Positions 16,031-24,616 of a stretch of DNA of 33,196 nucleotides are shown in pieces (position 1 is the first letter of the stretch; every line of letters starts with the position of its first letter). Location of the stretch: positions 1 to 33,196 of the forward strand of contig NZ_JAAMFN010000041.1 of NCBI RefSeq assembly GCF_013376095.1, in the 5' to 3' direction. The position numbers and the translations under genes are program-made. The notes beneath the pieces are model-generated. The model saw only the letters and a list, made by a program, of their open reading frames with translations, ran no database searches and had not been told where the DNA came from. Source of the stretch: Arthrobacter sp. SDTb3-6 (lineage in GTDB: Bacteria > Actinomycetota > Actinomycetes > Actinomycetales > Micrococcaceae).

Positions 16031-16752
16031 GGGAAACGGCGCCACACGGTCAAAATCGACACGTACGTCTTGAACGCGTCGGCGCGCTGAAGCGGGTCCA
16101 GGCCGCCGGGGCCGGCAGCGGCCAGCAGGCCGGCCCACCGCCGCGGCTCCGCCCCAAAACCGTCGAGGAATTCCTGGTACTGCGCGTCCAGTTCCGCCAG
16201 GTCCCACCACCTGGCCACCTTGCCCCTGACGTCCTCCCCGCCGGGAATGGCGGCGTCAAAATATTCCACGTACCCGTCAAGCCCCCGTTCGGCCAGCCGC
16301 GCAACTGTCTGCGGAAGCGCGGTGCCGGGTGCTATGCACACGCCCGCCGACACCGTGCCAAAGCCCAGGCTGACGAGTTCCGAGCGCAGCTCGTAGCGGC
16401 GGTTGCGCTCGGCTTCGGGGACGGAAAAGACGACCAGTGACCAGGGGTCCCCGGGCCGGGATCGCACGGGGGCAAAGATGCGCTGGTCGTCGGCATGGAA
16501 GGCGTCCAACACGGCGTCGGACAATTCGTACCTGGCCACGCGGCCTTCGCGCACGCTGCGCAGCACCCCCTTGTGCTTGAGACGCGACACCGAGGAACGG
16601 GCCGCCGGCCCGTCCACGCCCAGGTCCGCCAGCAGGGCAACGAGCCCGGCCACGGGCAGGGAACCGGCGGCGAGGCTGCCGTAGAGCCCGTACAGGGTCA
16701 CAATCAATTGCTGGTGGAGCAGCCGGGGCCCGGCTGTTGGGGTGGAGGTCAC
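15847..16752 (-). CDS. PaaX-family transcriptional regulator (paralog 1)
   Basis: A 301-residue repressor-type regulator. The N-terminal winged helix (HQQLIVTLYGLYG at 13-25, then ARSSVSRLKHKGVLRS) and the PaaX C-terminal part (VFSVPEAERNRRYELRSELVSLGFGTVSAGVCIAP, VARWWDLAELDAQYQEFL, WRRFPYRDPNLPFEYLPDGW) are both clear. Family members typically sense an aromatic acyl-CoA. MeqR2 of Arthrobacter sp. Rue61a, a PaaX-type repressor, responds to anthraniloyl-CoA. This gene lies 74 bases downstream of the ThDP-enzyme gene on the same strand, so it may be the last gene of that operon. Its final 15 or so residues overlap the convergent hydrolase gene. Confidence 0.9.
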   Translation of the reverse strand: MTSTPTAGPRLLHQQLIVTLYGLYGSLAAGSLPVAGLVALLADLGVDGPAARSSVSRLKHKGVLRSVREGRVARYELSDAVLDAFHADDQRIFAPVRSRPGDPWSLVVFSVPEAERNRRYELRSELVSLGFGTVSAGVCIAPGTALPQTVARLAERGLDGYVEYFDAAIPGGEDVRGKVARWWDLAELDAQYQEFLDGFGAEPRRWAGLLAAAGPGGLDPLQRADAFKTYVSILTVWRRFPYRDPNLPFEYLPDGWKAPLAKKAFLDVHGLIAGVARAHAQDLLGAFPSAREPSQVSTASQ

Positions 16753-16826
16753 GCAATTCCCGTCGCTTGGAGTTCTCCCCCCATCCTACGGACGGCCGCC
16801 ATGGCTGCACCCCGCCCGGCCCGGGG

Positions 16827-18485
16827 TCAGTGCCCCTTGAAGGCCTCCGCCAGCCACCAGGAGCCGGAATCGGAGGCGATTTTTGCGTCAATGACCAGCG
16901 GCCGGACCGGCTTCGAGGCCACCCACTCCCGCACCGCGTCCAGGTCCGCGAGGGTGCGCACAGTGATTCCGGTGGCGCCGAACCCGCGGCCGATGGCCGC
17001 GAAGTCGGTGTCCGGGAACTGGACGGAGCCCATGTCCGCCTCCGGGGTGTCGATGGCGAAGTGGTGCACTTCGGCGCCATAGGCGGCGTCGTTGTAGACA
17101 ATGCAGACCAGCGGCATGCCCAGCCGCACCGCCGTGTCCAGCTCGGCGATGGCCATGTAGAAGCCGCCGTCGCCGGTGCCCAGCACCGGGATCCGTCCCG
17201 GCTGCGCCAGGCCGGCCCCGATCGCCGTGTACAGGCCCAGCCCGATGGCCTGGAACGCCTGGGTGAAGTAGAAGCCGAATTCGTCCGGCACCGAGAGGAA
17301 CTGGCTGGGGTAGCCCATGAAGTTGCCCGAGTCCACGCTCACGATGCGTTCGGCCGGCAGGATCCCGTCCAAGGCCTTCGTGAGCCTGCGCGGGTCGATG
17401 GACCGCCCGTCGGAGAGATCCTCGAAGTCGACCTGCTGCCAGTGGATTGCTTCCTGGATGCGCGCTTTCACGGCAGCGTTGCGGTAGCCTTCGCGGGCCG
17501 GCACCTTGCCGGCGAGCAGTGCCTCCAGGGTGTCGATGGCGCACTGTGCCGAGTCCCCCACAACGCCCAGGTCGATGGGCCGGTTGGCGCCCAGCGCCTG
17601 CTCGTCGAGGTCAACCTGGACCACCGTGGTGCCCGCACCAATCAGGTGCCCGTGCCGCATGGTCCACATGTTCAGGGCGCAGCCAAAGCCGACGAACAGG
17701 TCCGCGTCCGTGATCAGTTCAGCGGCCAGCGGGGAGGAGAAGCCGCCGGAGATGCCCAGGTTGAAGGGGTCCTGGTTGAACAGGCCCTTGGCCACCGCGT
17801 AGGTGGCGACCAGTGCGCCCGCATGGTTGGCCAGGGCAAGGATTTCCTCCCCCGCCCCGCGTCCGCCCCGGCCCGCAATGAACACGGGGCGCCGCGCGCC
17901 GGCCAGCAGGCCGGCCAGGGCCCGGACGGAAGCGCGCGAGGGGCGGATCGGTTCGACGGCCGTGACGGCAGCGGCCGCCGCGGCGTGTTCCGCGGGGGCT
18001 TCCTGCGCCTGCACGTCCAGCGGCAGGTTCAAGACCACCGTCCGGCGGTCATTGACCGCCCGGCGGTAGGCGCGGACGGTGTCGGCCACGGCGCTGGCGG
18101 CCGAATGCACCCGCTCGGGCACCGCATAGACGGACGCGGCAAAGCCGTCCTGGTCCATGGCGAAGTTCGAGTAGACGGCGCTGGGTGCCGCCTCGGCGGC
18201 GAGCACGATCATGGGGGTGCGGGACTTGGCGGCCTCGCCGATGCCGGTGCCGGCGTTGGTGAGGCCGCAGCCCTGGTGGACCGAGACCACGGCGACCTTG
18301 CCGCTGGTGCGTGAATAGGCGTCAGCCATGGTCGCTGCGCCGCCCTCGTGCCGGGCCGCGGTAAACGGCACGCCGTGCTCCATGAGCGCATTGGTCACGG
18401 CGAAGTTCCCTGACCCCACCACCCCGAAGCAGTGCCCGACCCCGAGTCCGGCCAGCGTCCTGCCGACAAGCTGTGAAACGTTCAT
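16827..18485 (-). CDS. Thiamine diphosphate-dependent enzyme, decarboxylase/acetolactate synthase-like
   Basis: A 552-residue three-domain ThDP enzyme. The N-terminal Pyr domain has the catalytic Glu47 in RHEGGAA. The C-terminal PP domain has the ThDP/Mg motif GDG-X24-N, with Asp439 and Asn465 in GTGDGGFYM...VYNDAAYG. The length and composition suit a 2-oxo acid decarboxylase or a carboligase. It sits 49 bases downstream of the isatin-hydrolase-like cyclase. Decarboxylation of isatinate (2-aminophenylglyoxylate, a benzoylformate analogue) to 2-aminobenzaldehyde would therefore be coherent. That activity is a hypothesis, and other 2-oxo acids are possible. Confidence 0.85.
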   Translation of the reverse strand: MNVSQLVGRTLAGLGVGHCFGVVGSGNFAVTNALMEHGVPFTAARHEGGAATMADAYSRTSGKVAVVSVHQGCGLTNAGTGIGEAAKSRTPMIVLAAEAAPSAVYSNFAMDQDGFAASVYAVPERVHSAASAVADTVRAYRRAVNDRRTVVLNLPLDVQAQEAPAEHAAAAAAVTAVEPIRPSRASVRALAGLLAGARRPVFIAGRGGRGAGEEILALANHAGALVATYAVAKGLFNQDPFNLGISGGFSSPLAAELITDADLFVGFGCALNMWTMRHGHLIGAGTTVVQVDLDEQALGANRPIDLGVVGDSAQCAIDTLEALLAGKVPAREGYRNAAVKARIQEAIHWQQVDFEDLSDGRSIDPRRLTKALDGILPAERIVSVDSGNFMGYPSQFLSVPDEFGFYFTQAFQAIGLGLYTAIGAGLAQPGRIPVLGTGDGGFYMAIAELDTAVRLGMPLVCIVYNDAAYGAEVHHFAIDTPEADMGSVQFPDTDFAAIGRGFGATGITVRTLADLDAVREWVASKPVRPLVIDAKIASDSGSWWLAEAFKGH

Positions 18486-18534
18486 GGTTGCTTCCTTGGT
18501 TGCTGGGCGGCTGCGGGGTGTAGGCGGGGGCGGA

Positions 18535-19308
18535 TCACTTCTGGACCATGGCCGGCACGCGGGCCGGCGCGCCGGTTCCGCCGACGATCGGCAGCGGGGC
18601 CACCACGACCATGACGCCGTGGGTGGGCAGCTTGTCCAGGTTCTTCAGCGAGGTCATGCCGTATTTGTCGGCACCCAGCAGGAAGTGGTGCATGGGGAAC
18701 GGCGGGTTCAACGCGGCGGCGTTGCCGGCGTCGATTCCCACGGTTTCCACCCCGACGCCGGAGACCCCCGGTTGTCCGGCGATCCACCGGGCACAGTCCG
18801 CCGTGAAGCCCGGGGTGTGTGATCCGGAGTCGTCGAGGTTCAGGAAGGCCTGCTTGTCGTGCCCGAACCGGTCCCAGCCGGTGCGGAAGAGCAGCCACGA
18901 GTTGGCCGGGAAGGGCCCGTGTTCTTCCTCCCACGCCAGCAGGTGCCCGGTGTCGATGAGGAAGTCCGGGTCCACTGCGGACCTGGCACTGAAATCAAGC
19001 ACCACGGCCGGGCCCACGAGGCGCGCCGGGTCCAGTTGCGAGACGTCCTTTCCGTCGCGGCCCGAGATCCAGTGGATGGGGGCGTCGAGGTGCGTGCCGA
19101 TGTGCTCGCCCGTGTGGATGTTGTGGTGCTTCCAGTAGGGGCCCGGCCCGTTGTAGGCGGAGACCTCGGTGAGGCTGAAATCAGCCAGGTTGGCCAACGG
19201 CTCCGGCAGCACGGGCGTCGGCGTGTCCGCGGACAGCGGCACTGTCAGGTCATGGATGTCGACGGCACCGGCGGCCGGCGAGGCGAGGACTTCATGGACA
19301 GGACGCAT
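18535..19308 (-). CDS. Cyclase-family metal hydrolase, isatin hydrolase/kynurenine formamidase type
   Basis: A 257-residue member of the cyclase family. The metal-binding signature HxGTHxDxPxH is complete as HIGTHLDAPIH (His69, His73, Asp75, His79). The family includes bacterial kynurenine formamidase (about 210 residues) and isatin hydrolase (about 260), which opens isatin to isatinate. The length and the neighbouring ThDP enzyme and anthranilate-CoA genes favour isatin hydrolase; no kynureninase is present. I chose the ATG at 19308 because GGAG lies seven bases upstream. A start 13 codons earlier is open but lacks such a site. A MeqR2-like operator lies about 70 bases upstream. It is first in a probable operon with the ThDP enzyme and PaaX 1. 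Confidence 0.82.
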   Translation of the reverse strand: MRPVHEVLASPAAGAVDIHDLTVPLSADTPTPVLPEPLANLADFSLTEVSAYNGPGPYWKHHNIHTGEHIGTHLDAPIHWISGRDGKDVSQLDPARLVGPAVVLDFSARSAVDPDFLIDTGHLLAWEEEHGPFPANSWLLFRTGWDRFGHDKQAFLNLDDSGSHTPGFTADCARWIAGQPGVSGVGVETVGIDAGNAAALNPPFPMHHFLLGADKYGMTSLKNLDKLPTHGVMVVVAPLPIVGGTGAPARVPAMVQK

Positions 19309-19377
19309 TGAATCTCCAGTGTTCGATGGCGGAGGGCGCCTTGGCACCCGTCCGGGACATTGTTTGTTGAATTTTGG

Positions 19378-19389
19378 TGACGGCGGTCA
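19378..19389. promoter_or_regulatory. MeqR2-like PaaX operator upstream of the cyclase gene
   Basis: TGACGGCGGTCA matches the recalled MeqR2 palindrome TGACG-NN-CGTCA at nine of the ten defined positions. It lies in the 140-base gap upstream of the isatin-hydrolase-like gene. The surrounding promoter elements are not clear enough to call. Confidence 0.5.
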
Positions 19390-19448
19390 CGGCCAACCTG
19401 TTGCTGGACAAGGTACCGGCAATGCGGCCGGCCGCCGGGAGGGCCCCG

Positions 19449-20356
19449 TCAGACAATGTCGTAGACAGGCACCCGCGACTGGTGGTGCACCACACGCCGG
19501 GGAATGAGTGCCACGGCAGCCGCTGCGGCCACCGCAATGGCGGCAAAAGTGGCAAAGTTCCATTCAAGGGGCAGCGCCGCACTGCCGATCCACCCGCCGA
19601 TCAGCGGCCCTGAGATGGCGCCAATCCGGGCGAAGCCCAGGGCCCACCCGGTGGCCGTGGCCCGGACGCCGGCGGGATGGTGATCGGCAATGTAGCCGGT
19701 GAGAATCAGCGACGTGGAGATCGATCCAACGCCGGCAAAGGCTACGAAGAGCAGGTTCACGGCCATGTTGTTGGGGAACATCAGCAGCAGGATGCCCAGG
19801 CCGCACAACACATAGAAAACCATCAAAACCAGCTTCTGGCCATACTTGTCTGCGGCCCGGCCCAGCAGGAGTCCGCCGATGGCGGAGGCAAGGCTGAACA
19901 CCACCAGGAACACCAGGGAGGACCCGAGGTCGTAGCCGGCCGCCTTCATGATGGACGGCAGCCACGTGTTCAGCCCATACACCAACACCATTCCGCGGAA
20001 CAGGGAAATCCAGAAAAAGACGGTGGACCGAAGGTACTTCCTGCTGAACATGGTGAAAGTGGCCGCCCGCCACGGTTCCGCGGCGACGTCGGCCGGCGTC
20101 GGTTCCGGCCCGCCCGGTCGCCGAGCGTCCCAATGAGCATGGCACCGGCCAACATGCCCGCCAGCCCGTAGGCGCCCAGGGCGCCGAGGGCGAGCGGTGA
20201 CAGGCCCCAGGCCTTGTACTGTGCCAGGGCGGGCAGCACGGCGCCAAGCACGCCCACGTCGCAGCCTTCCGAGAGGAAGGCGAGCCAACAACAAAATAAG
20301 AGAATTCCGGTGGTCCCACGTGGCACGTTCCAGTCGTTCAGCGGCGCAGGGGTCAT
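19449..20356 (-). pseudogene. Aromatic acid MFS transporter (AAHS-like) with internal deletion and frameshift
   Basis: Two parts of one transporter in different frames. The N-terminal part (20356 to about 20105) reads TGILLFCCWLAFLSEGCDVGVLGAVLPALA and ends in the loop 2-3 motif GTLGDRAGR. The C-terminal part (about 20105 to 19449) begins in the central loop at PADVAAEPWRAATFTMFSRKYLRS and continues through RGMVLVYGLNTWLPSIMKAAGYD, GLLLGRAADKYGQK and the last helices. Helices 3-6, roughly 130-140 residues, are absent at the junction, and the reading frame changes there. AAHS porters normally have about 440 residues; only about 300 codons remain. It was probably an uptake system for anthranilate or another aromatic acid of this island. 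A terminator separates it from the upstream operon. Confidence 0.82.
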
Positions 20357-20425
20357 TGGTCACGCCATTTCACAGGGGCGTACATTCACTGGGGCGGTGC
20401 AGCCGGCCGGCGGCCCGGCATCGGT

Positions 20426-20465
20426 ACGGAACGGGGCGGCACGTTTCCGTGCCGCCCCGTTCCGT
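20426..20465. terminator. Terminator after the anthraniloyl-CoA operon
   Basis: A perfect 18-bp stem (20426-20443 with 20448-20465) has a GAAA tetraloop on the minus strand and lies about 20 bases beyond the monooxygenase stop. A T-rich run (TTGTTTTT) follows on the plus strand only. The stem position fits termination of the minus-strand operon. Confidence 0.75.
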
Positions 20466-20485
20466 TGTTTTTCGGGTTGTTGCGG

Positions 20486-22885
20486 TTATGCCATGGCGGG
20501 TTCGGTTGCGGGCGTGGCTGCCTGGGCCGGGGTCCAGCGCAGGTGTTCTGGCGCGCCGTCGGCGCCAGCCTCGGTGAGCAGGGACAGGCGCGGGCGCACG
20601 GCGTCCGTGCGGGCGCTCGGGGGCTTGCGGCGCCCGGCCCGGAATTGCGGGATCCACCCGGCCCCGTCGCCGCGGTAGCCCTGTTCGGCGGCGGCGTGCA
20701 GCGTCCATTGGGGGTCATAGAGGTGCGTGCGGCCCATGGCGACCAGGTCGCAGCGCCCGGCCAGCAGGATGGAGTTGACGTCGTCGTAGCTGGAGATGGC
20801 GCCTACGGCGATGACTGCCACGCCGGCGGGGGCGGCGACTTCCTGGCGGATGCGGTCCGCGAAGGGTGTCTGGTAGCTGCGTCCGTAGGCGGGCTTTTCC
20901 TCGGCGGCGACCTGGCCGGTGGACACGTCGATGCCGTCCGCGCCGTGGGCCACGAAGGCGCGGGCGATCTCGACGGCGTCGTCGGCGGTGTTGCCGCCGT
21001 CGATCCAGTCGGTGGCGGAGATGCGCACGGTCAGCGGCTTGCCGGCGGGCCAGGCGGCGCGCACGGCGTCGAAGACTTCCAGGGGGAAGCGGAGCCGTTG
21101 TGCCAGCGTGCCGCCGTATCGGTCGGTGCGCGTGTTGGATACCGGTGAGAGGAAGGAGGAGAGCAGGTAGCCGTGGGCGGCGTGGATTTCCAGCAGGTCG
21201 AATCCGGCTTCCCCGGCGCGGCGTGCCGCGGCGGTGAAGTCGGCTACGACCTTGTCCATGCCGGCCCGGTCCAGTTCCACGGGGACCTGGCTGCCGGGGC
21301 CGTAGGGCAGCGCCGAGGCGCCGGCCACGGGCCAGTTGCCGTTCGCCAGGGGCTGGTCGATGCCTTCCCACATGAGGCGGGTGGAGCCCTTGCGCCCGGA
21401 GTGGCCGAGCTGGACGCCGATCTTCGCCGTCGAGTTTCCGTGGACAAAGTCCACGATGCCTTTCCAGCTCTCGCGCTGCCCGTCCGTGTACAGGCCGGTG
21501 CAGCCCGGGGTGATGCGGCCCTCGGGTGAGACGCACACCATTTCGGTCATGACCAGCCCGGCCCCGCCGAGTGCCTTGGATCCGAGGTGGACCAGGTGGA
21601 AGTTGCCGGGGACGCCGTCCACGGCGGAGTACATGTCCATGGGGGAGACGACGATGCGGTTCTTCAGTTCCAGCCCGCCGATCCGGAAGGGCTGGAACAT
21701 GGCGGGAACGACGTCGGTGCGGCCCTGGGCGGCGGCAAAGCCGGCCTCGACGCGCCCGGCGAACCGGGGGTCGCGCAGGCGCAGGTTTTCCTGGGTGATC
21801 CGGCGGCTGCGGGTGAGCAGGTTGAAGGCAAACCGGGTGGCGTCCTGGTCCTTGTACTGGGAGATCTGCTCGAACCATTCCAGCGACGCCTGGGCCGCGC
21901 GCTGGGTGGATTCGACGACGGGGCGGCGTTCGGTCTCGTACGCCGACAGGGCGGCTTCCAGTCCGGGGTGTTCGTGCAGGCAGGCGGCCAGGGCCAGGGC
22001 GTCCTCCATGGCCAGCTTGGTGCCGGAGCCGATGGAGAAGTGGGCGGTGTGCGCGGAGTCGCCGAGCAGGACGACGTTGCCGTGCCGCCAGGTGCCGTTG
22101 CGGACCGTGGTGAAGTTCAGCCACTTGGAGTTGTTGACCAGCACCTCGTGGCCGGCGAGTTCCTCGGCGAAGATGCTGCGGATCTTCGCGACGGCCTTTT
22201 CATCCGAGGCGCCGGGCGGGAACACCTCCCCGGCGGTCTCGTCGAACCCGGCGGCACGCCAGACGTCCTCGCCCATTTCCACGATGAACGTGGAGCCCTG
22301 GTCGGAGTACGGGTAGCCGTGGATTTGCATGGTGCCCCACTGCGTGTCCTTGACGAAGAACTTGAACGCCTCGAAGACCTGGTCCGTGCCCAGCCACATG
22401 AACTTGTTCGCGCGCGGGTCCAGGGACGGTTTGAAGGTGTCGGCGTAGGTGGCACGGATCTGGGAGTTGATGCCGTCCGAGGCCAGGACCAGGTCGTAGT
22501 GTGCCTCCAGTTCCGCCACCGGCGGTGCCACCGTGGAGAACCGCAGGTCCACGCCGAGTTCGGCGCAGCGGTGCTGGAGCAGTTCGAGCAGTTCCTTCCG
22601 GCTCATGGCGGCGAAGCCCTGGCCGCCGACGGTGACCGTCTCGCCGCGGAAGTGGATGTCGATGTCGGACCAGCGGGCGAAGCGGCGGGACATGTAGTCG
22701 GCGATGACGGGGTCCGCGTTGCCGATCCCGCCCAGGGTCTCATCGGAAAAGACGACGCCGAAGCCGAACGTGTCGCTGGCGGCGTTGCGTTCCCACAGGG
22801 TGACCTGGTGGGCGGGGTCGAGCTGCTTCATGAGGGCTGCGAAGTACAGGCCGCCGGGGCCGCCTCCGACGATGGCGATTTTCAT
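20486..22885 (-). CDS. Anthraniloyl-CoA monooxygenase/reductase (bifunctional)
   Basis: Converts 2-aminobenzoyl-CoA with O2 and reduced nicotinamide cofactor into 2-amino-5-oxocyclohex-1-ene-1-carbonyl-CoA, the key dearomatising step of the aerobic CoA-dependent anthranilate pathway described in Azoarcus evansii. The 799-residue protein is a natural fusion. Residues 1-380 are an FAD aromatic hydroxylase (GGGPGG at 7-12, VVLLGDSAH with GDSAH at 275-279). Residues from about 397 to 755 are an Old Yellow Enzyme-type FMN reductase (FQPFRIGGLELKNRIVVSP, EIHAAHGYLLSSFLSP, RTDRYGG at 586-592, GRCDLVAMGR). The ATG at 22885 has AAGGAG upstream and follows the ligase stop by 10 bases. It is the last gene of the five-gene operon. 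Confidence 0.93.
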   Translation of the reverse strand: MKIAIVGGGPGGLYFAALMKQLDPAHQVTLWERNAASDTFGFGVVFSDETLGGIGNADPVIADYMSRRFARWSDIDIHFRGETVTVGGQGFAAMSRKELLELLQHRCAELGVDLRFSTVAPPVAELEAHYDLVLASDGINSQIRATYADTFKPSLDPRANKFMWLGTDQVFEAFKFFVKDTQWGTMQIHGYPYSDQGSTFIVEMGEDVWRAAGFDETAGEVFPPGASDEKAVAKIRSIFAEELAGHEVLVNNSKWLNFTTVRNGTWRHGNVVLLGDSAHTAHFSIGSGTKLAMEDALALAACLHEHPGLEAALSAYETERRPVVESTQRAAQASLEWFEQISQYKDQDATRFAFNLLTRSRRITQENLRLRDPRFAGRVEAGFAAAQGRTDVVPAMFQPFRIGGLELKNRIVVSPMDMYSAVDGVPGNFHLVHLGSKALGGAGLVMTEMVCVSPEGRITPGCTGLYTDGQRESWKGIVDFVHGNSTAKIGVQLGHSGRKGSTRLMWEGIDQPLANGNWPVAGASALPYGPGSQVPVELDRAGMDKVVADFTAAARRAGEAGFDLLEIHAAHGYLLSSFLSPVSNTRTDRYGGTLAQRLRFPLEVFDAVRAAWPAGKPLTVRISATDWIDGGNTADDAVEIARAFVAHGADGIDVSTGQVAAEEKPAYGRSYQTPFADRIRQEVAAPAGVAVIAVGAISSYDDVNSILLAGRCDLVAMGRTHLYDPQWTLHAAAEQGYRGDGAGWIPQFRAGRRKPPSARTDAVRPRLSLLTEAGADGAPEHLRWTPAQAATPATEPAMA

Positions 22886-22895
22886 GGTGGTCTCC

Positions 22896-24548
22896 TTAAG
22901 CGTTGGACGGCAGGGTGGCCGCGGGGTGTCGGGATTCGTCCCGGAGGCGGTCGCGGAGCTTGAAGTGCTGCAGCTTTCCGCTGGGGTTGCGCGGCAGTTC
23001 CGCCACGAACTGGACGTCGCGCGGGTATTTGTAGGGGGCGATTGTCTGCTTGACGAAGTCCTGGATTTCCTTGCGCTTGGCGGCGTCGCCAGGAACGCCT
23101 TCGCGCAGGACGACGAAGGCGCAGACAACGGAGCCGCGTTCCGGGTCGGGGCGGGCCACGACGGCGTTTTCCATCACGTCGGGGTGCTGGTCGATGGCCG
23201 CCTCGACCTCGGGGGCGCCGATGTTGTAGCCGGAGGAGACAATCATGTTGTCCGAGCGGGCCTGGTAGCGGAAGTAGCCCTCGTCGTCGCGCAGGAACGT
23301 GTCGCCCGTGACGTTCCAGCCGTTGCACACGTAGTTCGCCTGGCGCGGATCGTCCAGGTAGCGGCACCCGGTGGGGCCGATCACGGCCAGCCGGCCGACC
23401 TCGTTGGGGCCCAGTTCGTTGCCGTCGAAGTCAAGGATCGTGGCACGGTAGCCGGGCACCGCGACGCCGGTGGCACCCGGGCGGATGTCCTCGCCGGCGG
23501 CGGAGATGAACACGTGGAGCATTTCGGTGGAGCCGATCCCGTCCACGAGCCGGAGCCCGGTGGCCGTATATACCGCGTCCCAGGTCTCCTTGGGCAGGTG
23601 TTCGCCGGCGGACACGGCCACGCGCAGGCGGCTCAGCAGCTCGCTGCGGCCCGCCTTCAGGATGGCCCGGTAGGCGGTGGGCGCGGTAAAAAAGATGCTT
23701 GCACCGGCCGCGGCGGCCGCTTCGGCCAGTTCCACGGGCGCGGCGCGTTCGGTCAGCAGGGCCGAGGCGCCGAACCGCAGCGGGAAGACGACCAGCCCGC
23801 CCAGCCCGAACGTGAACGCCAGGGGCGGGGAACCGGCAAAGACGTCCTCGGGCGTGGGCCGCAGGAGGTGCCGGGCAAAGGTGTCCGCGTTGGCCAGGAT
23901 GTCCCGGTGGAAGTGCATCGTGACCTTGGGGACCCCGGTGGTGCCCGACGTCGGGCCCAGCAGGGCAACGTCGTCGGCGGCGGTGTCCACATTGGCGAAC
24001 TCCCCGCTCTTGGCCCCACACCGTGCCACCAGGTCCGCCTCGCCACCGCCGCCATAGGCCAGGACAGTGGTGGTCCCGGCCGCGGCGAGCAGCCCTTCCA
24101 TGAACCGGTGGTCCGACAGCGCCACGACGGGGCGGGTCAGCCCGATCGTGGCAGCGACCTCCCCGGCGCGCAGCATGGGCATCGTGGTGACGACGACGGC
24201 ACCGGCCTTGAGCACGCCGAGCCAGCACGCGACGAGCCAGGGGTTGTTGGGGCCGCGCAGCATGACCCGGTTGCCCGGCACCACCCCGAGGTCCTCGGTG
24301 AGCACCTGGGCCACCTGGTTGGCCCGGCGGAGCAGCTCCCCGTAGCTCCAGGTGCCGCCGTCGGGCGTGCGCAGCGCGGTGCGGCCCTGGCCATACGCCG
24401 CGGCCGTGTCGTCAATGAGCGCGGTGGCCGCGTTGAGCCGTTCCGGGTACTGCACCTCCGGAATGGTGAACTCCAGGACGGGCCAGCTGTCACGGGGCGG
24501 GAGGTGGTCGCGGGTGAAGGTGTCCACGTGGGCCGATGGTGCCGTCAT
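22896..24548 (-). CDS. 2-aminobenzoate (anthranilate)-CoA ligase, benzoate-CoA ligase family
   Basis: Activates anthranilate to anthraniloyl-CoA with ATP and CoA. The 550-residue adenylate-forming enzyme has LLGPTSGTTGVPKVTMHFHRD (SGTTG at 201-205), GIGSTEMLHVFIS, the hinge region YFRYQARSDNMIVSSGYNIGAPEVE, and the catalytic lysine near the end (NPSGKLQHFK, Lys525). The ligand-specific call rests mainly on the adjacent anthraniloyl-CoA monooxygenase. I chose the ATG at 24548, preceded by AAAGGA. An ATG at 24620 overlapping the thioesterase stop (ATGA) is also possible and would add a 24-residue Ala/Pro-rich extension. Confidence 0.9.
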   Translation of the reverse strand: MTAPSAHVDTFTRDHLPPRDSWPVLEFTIPEVQYPERLNAATALIDDTAAAYGQGRTALRTPDGGTWSYGELLRRANQVAQVLTEDLGVVPGNRVMLRGPNNPWLVACWLGVLKAGAVVVTTMPMLRAGEVAATIGLTRPVVALSDHRFMEGLLAAAGTTTVLAYGGGGEADLVARCGAKSGEFANVDTAADDVALLGPTSGTTGVPKVTMHFHRDILANADTFARHLLRPTPEDVFAGSPPLAFTFGLGGLVVFPLRFGASALLTERAAPVELAEAAAAAGASIFFTAPTAYRAILKAGRSELLSRLRVAVSAGEHLPKETWDAVYTATGLRLVDGIGSTEMLHVFISAAGEDIRPGATGVAVPGYRATILDFDGNELGPNEVGRLAVIGPTGCRYLDDPRQANYVCNGWNVTGDTFLRDDEGYFRYQARSDNMIVSSGYNIGAPEVEAAIDQHPDVMENAVVARPDPERGSVVCAFVVLREGVPGDAAKRKEIQDFVKQTIAPYKYPRDVQFVAELPRNPSGKLQHFKLRDRLRDESRHPAATLPSNA

Positions 24549-24616
24549 GGCCTGTCCTTTCGCTGGTGCTTCGACGGGTGCTTCAAGGTCGGCGGGTGCT
24601 CCAAGGTGTGTGGTGC

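Noticed and set aside
18535-19308. Kynurenine formamidase as the primary call for the cyclase-family gene
   Set aside because: The length is nearer isatin hydrolase, and no kynureninase or tryptophan dioxygenase is present. It remains an alternative.
20095-20130. Programmed frameshift in the MFS transporter
   Set aside because: A simple frameshift would not explain the loss of about 130-140 residues (helices 3-6) at the same point; a deletion does.
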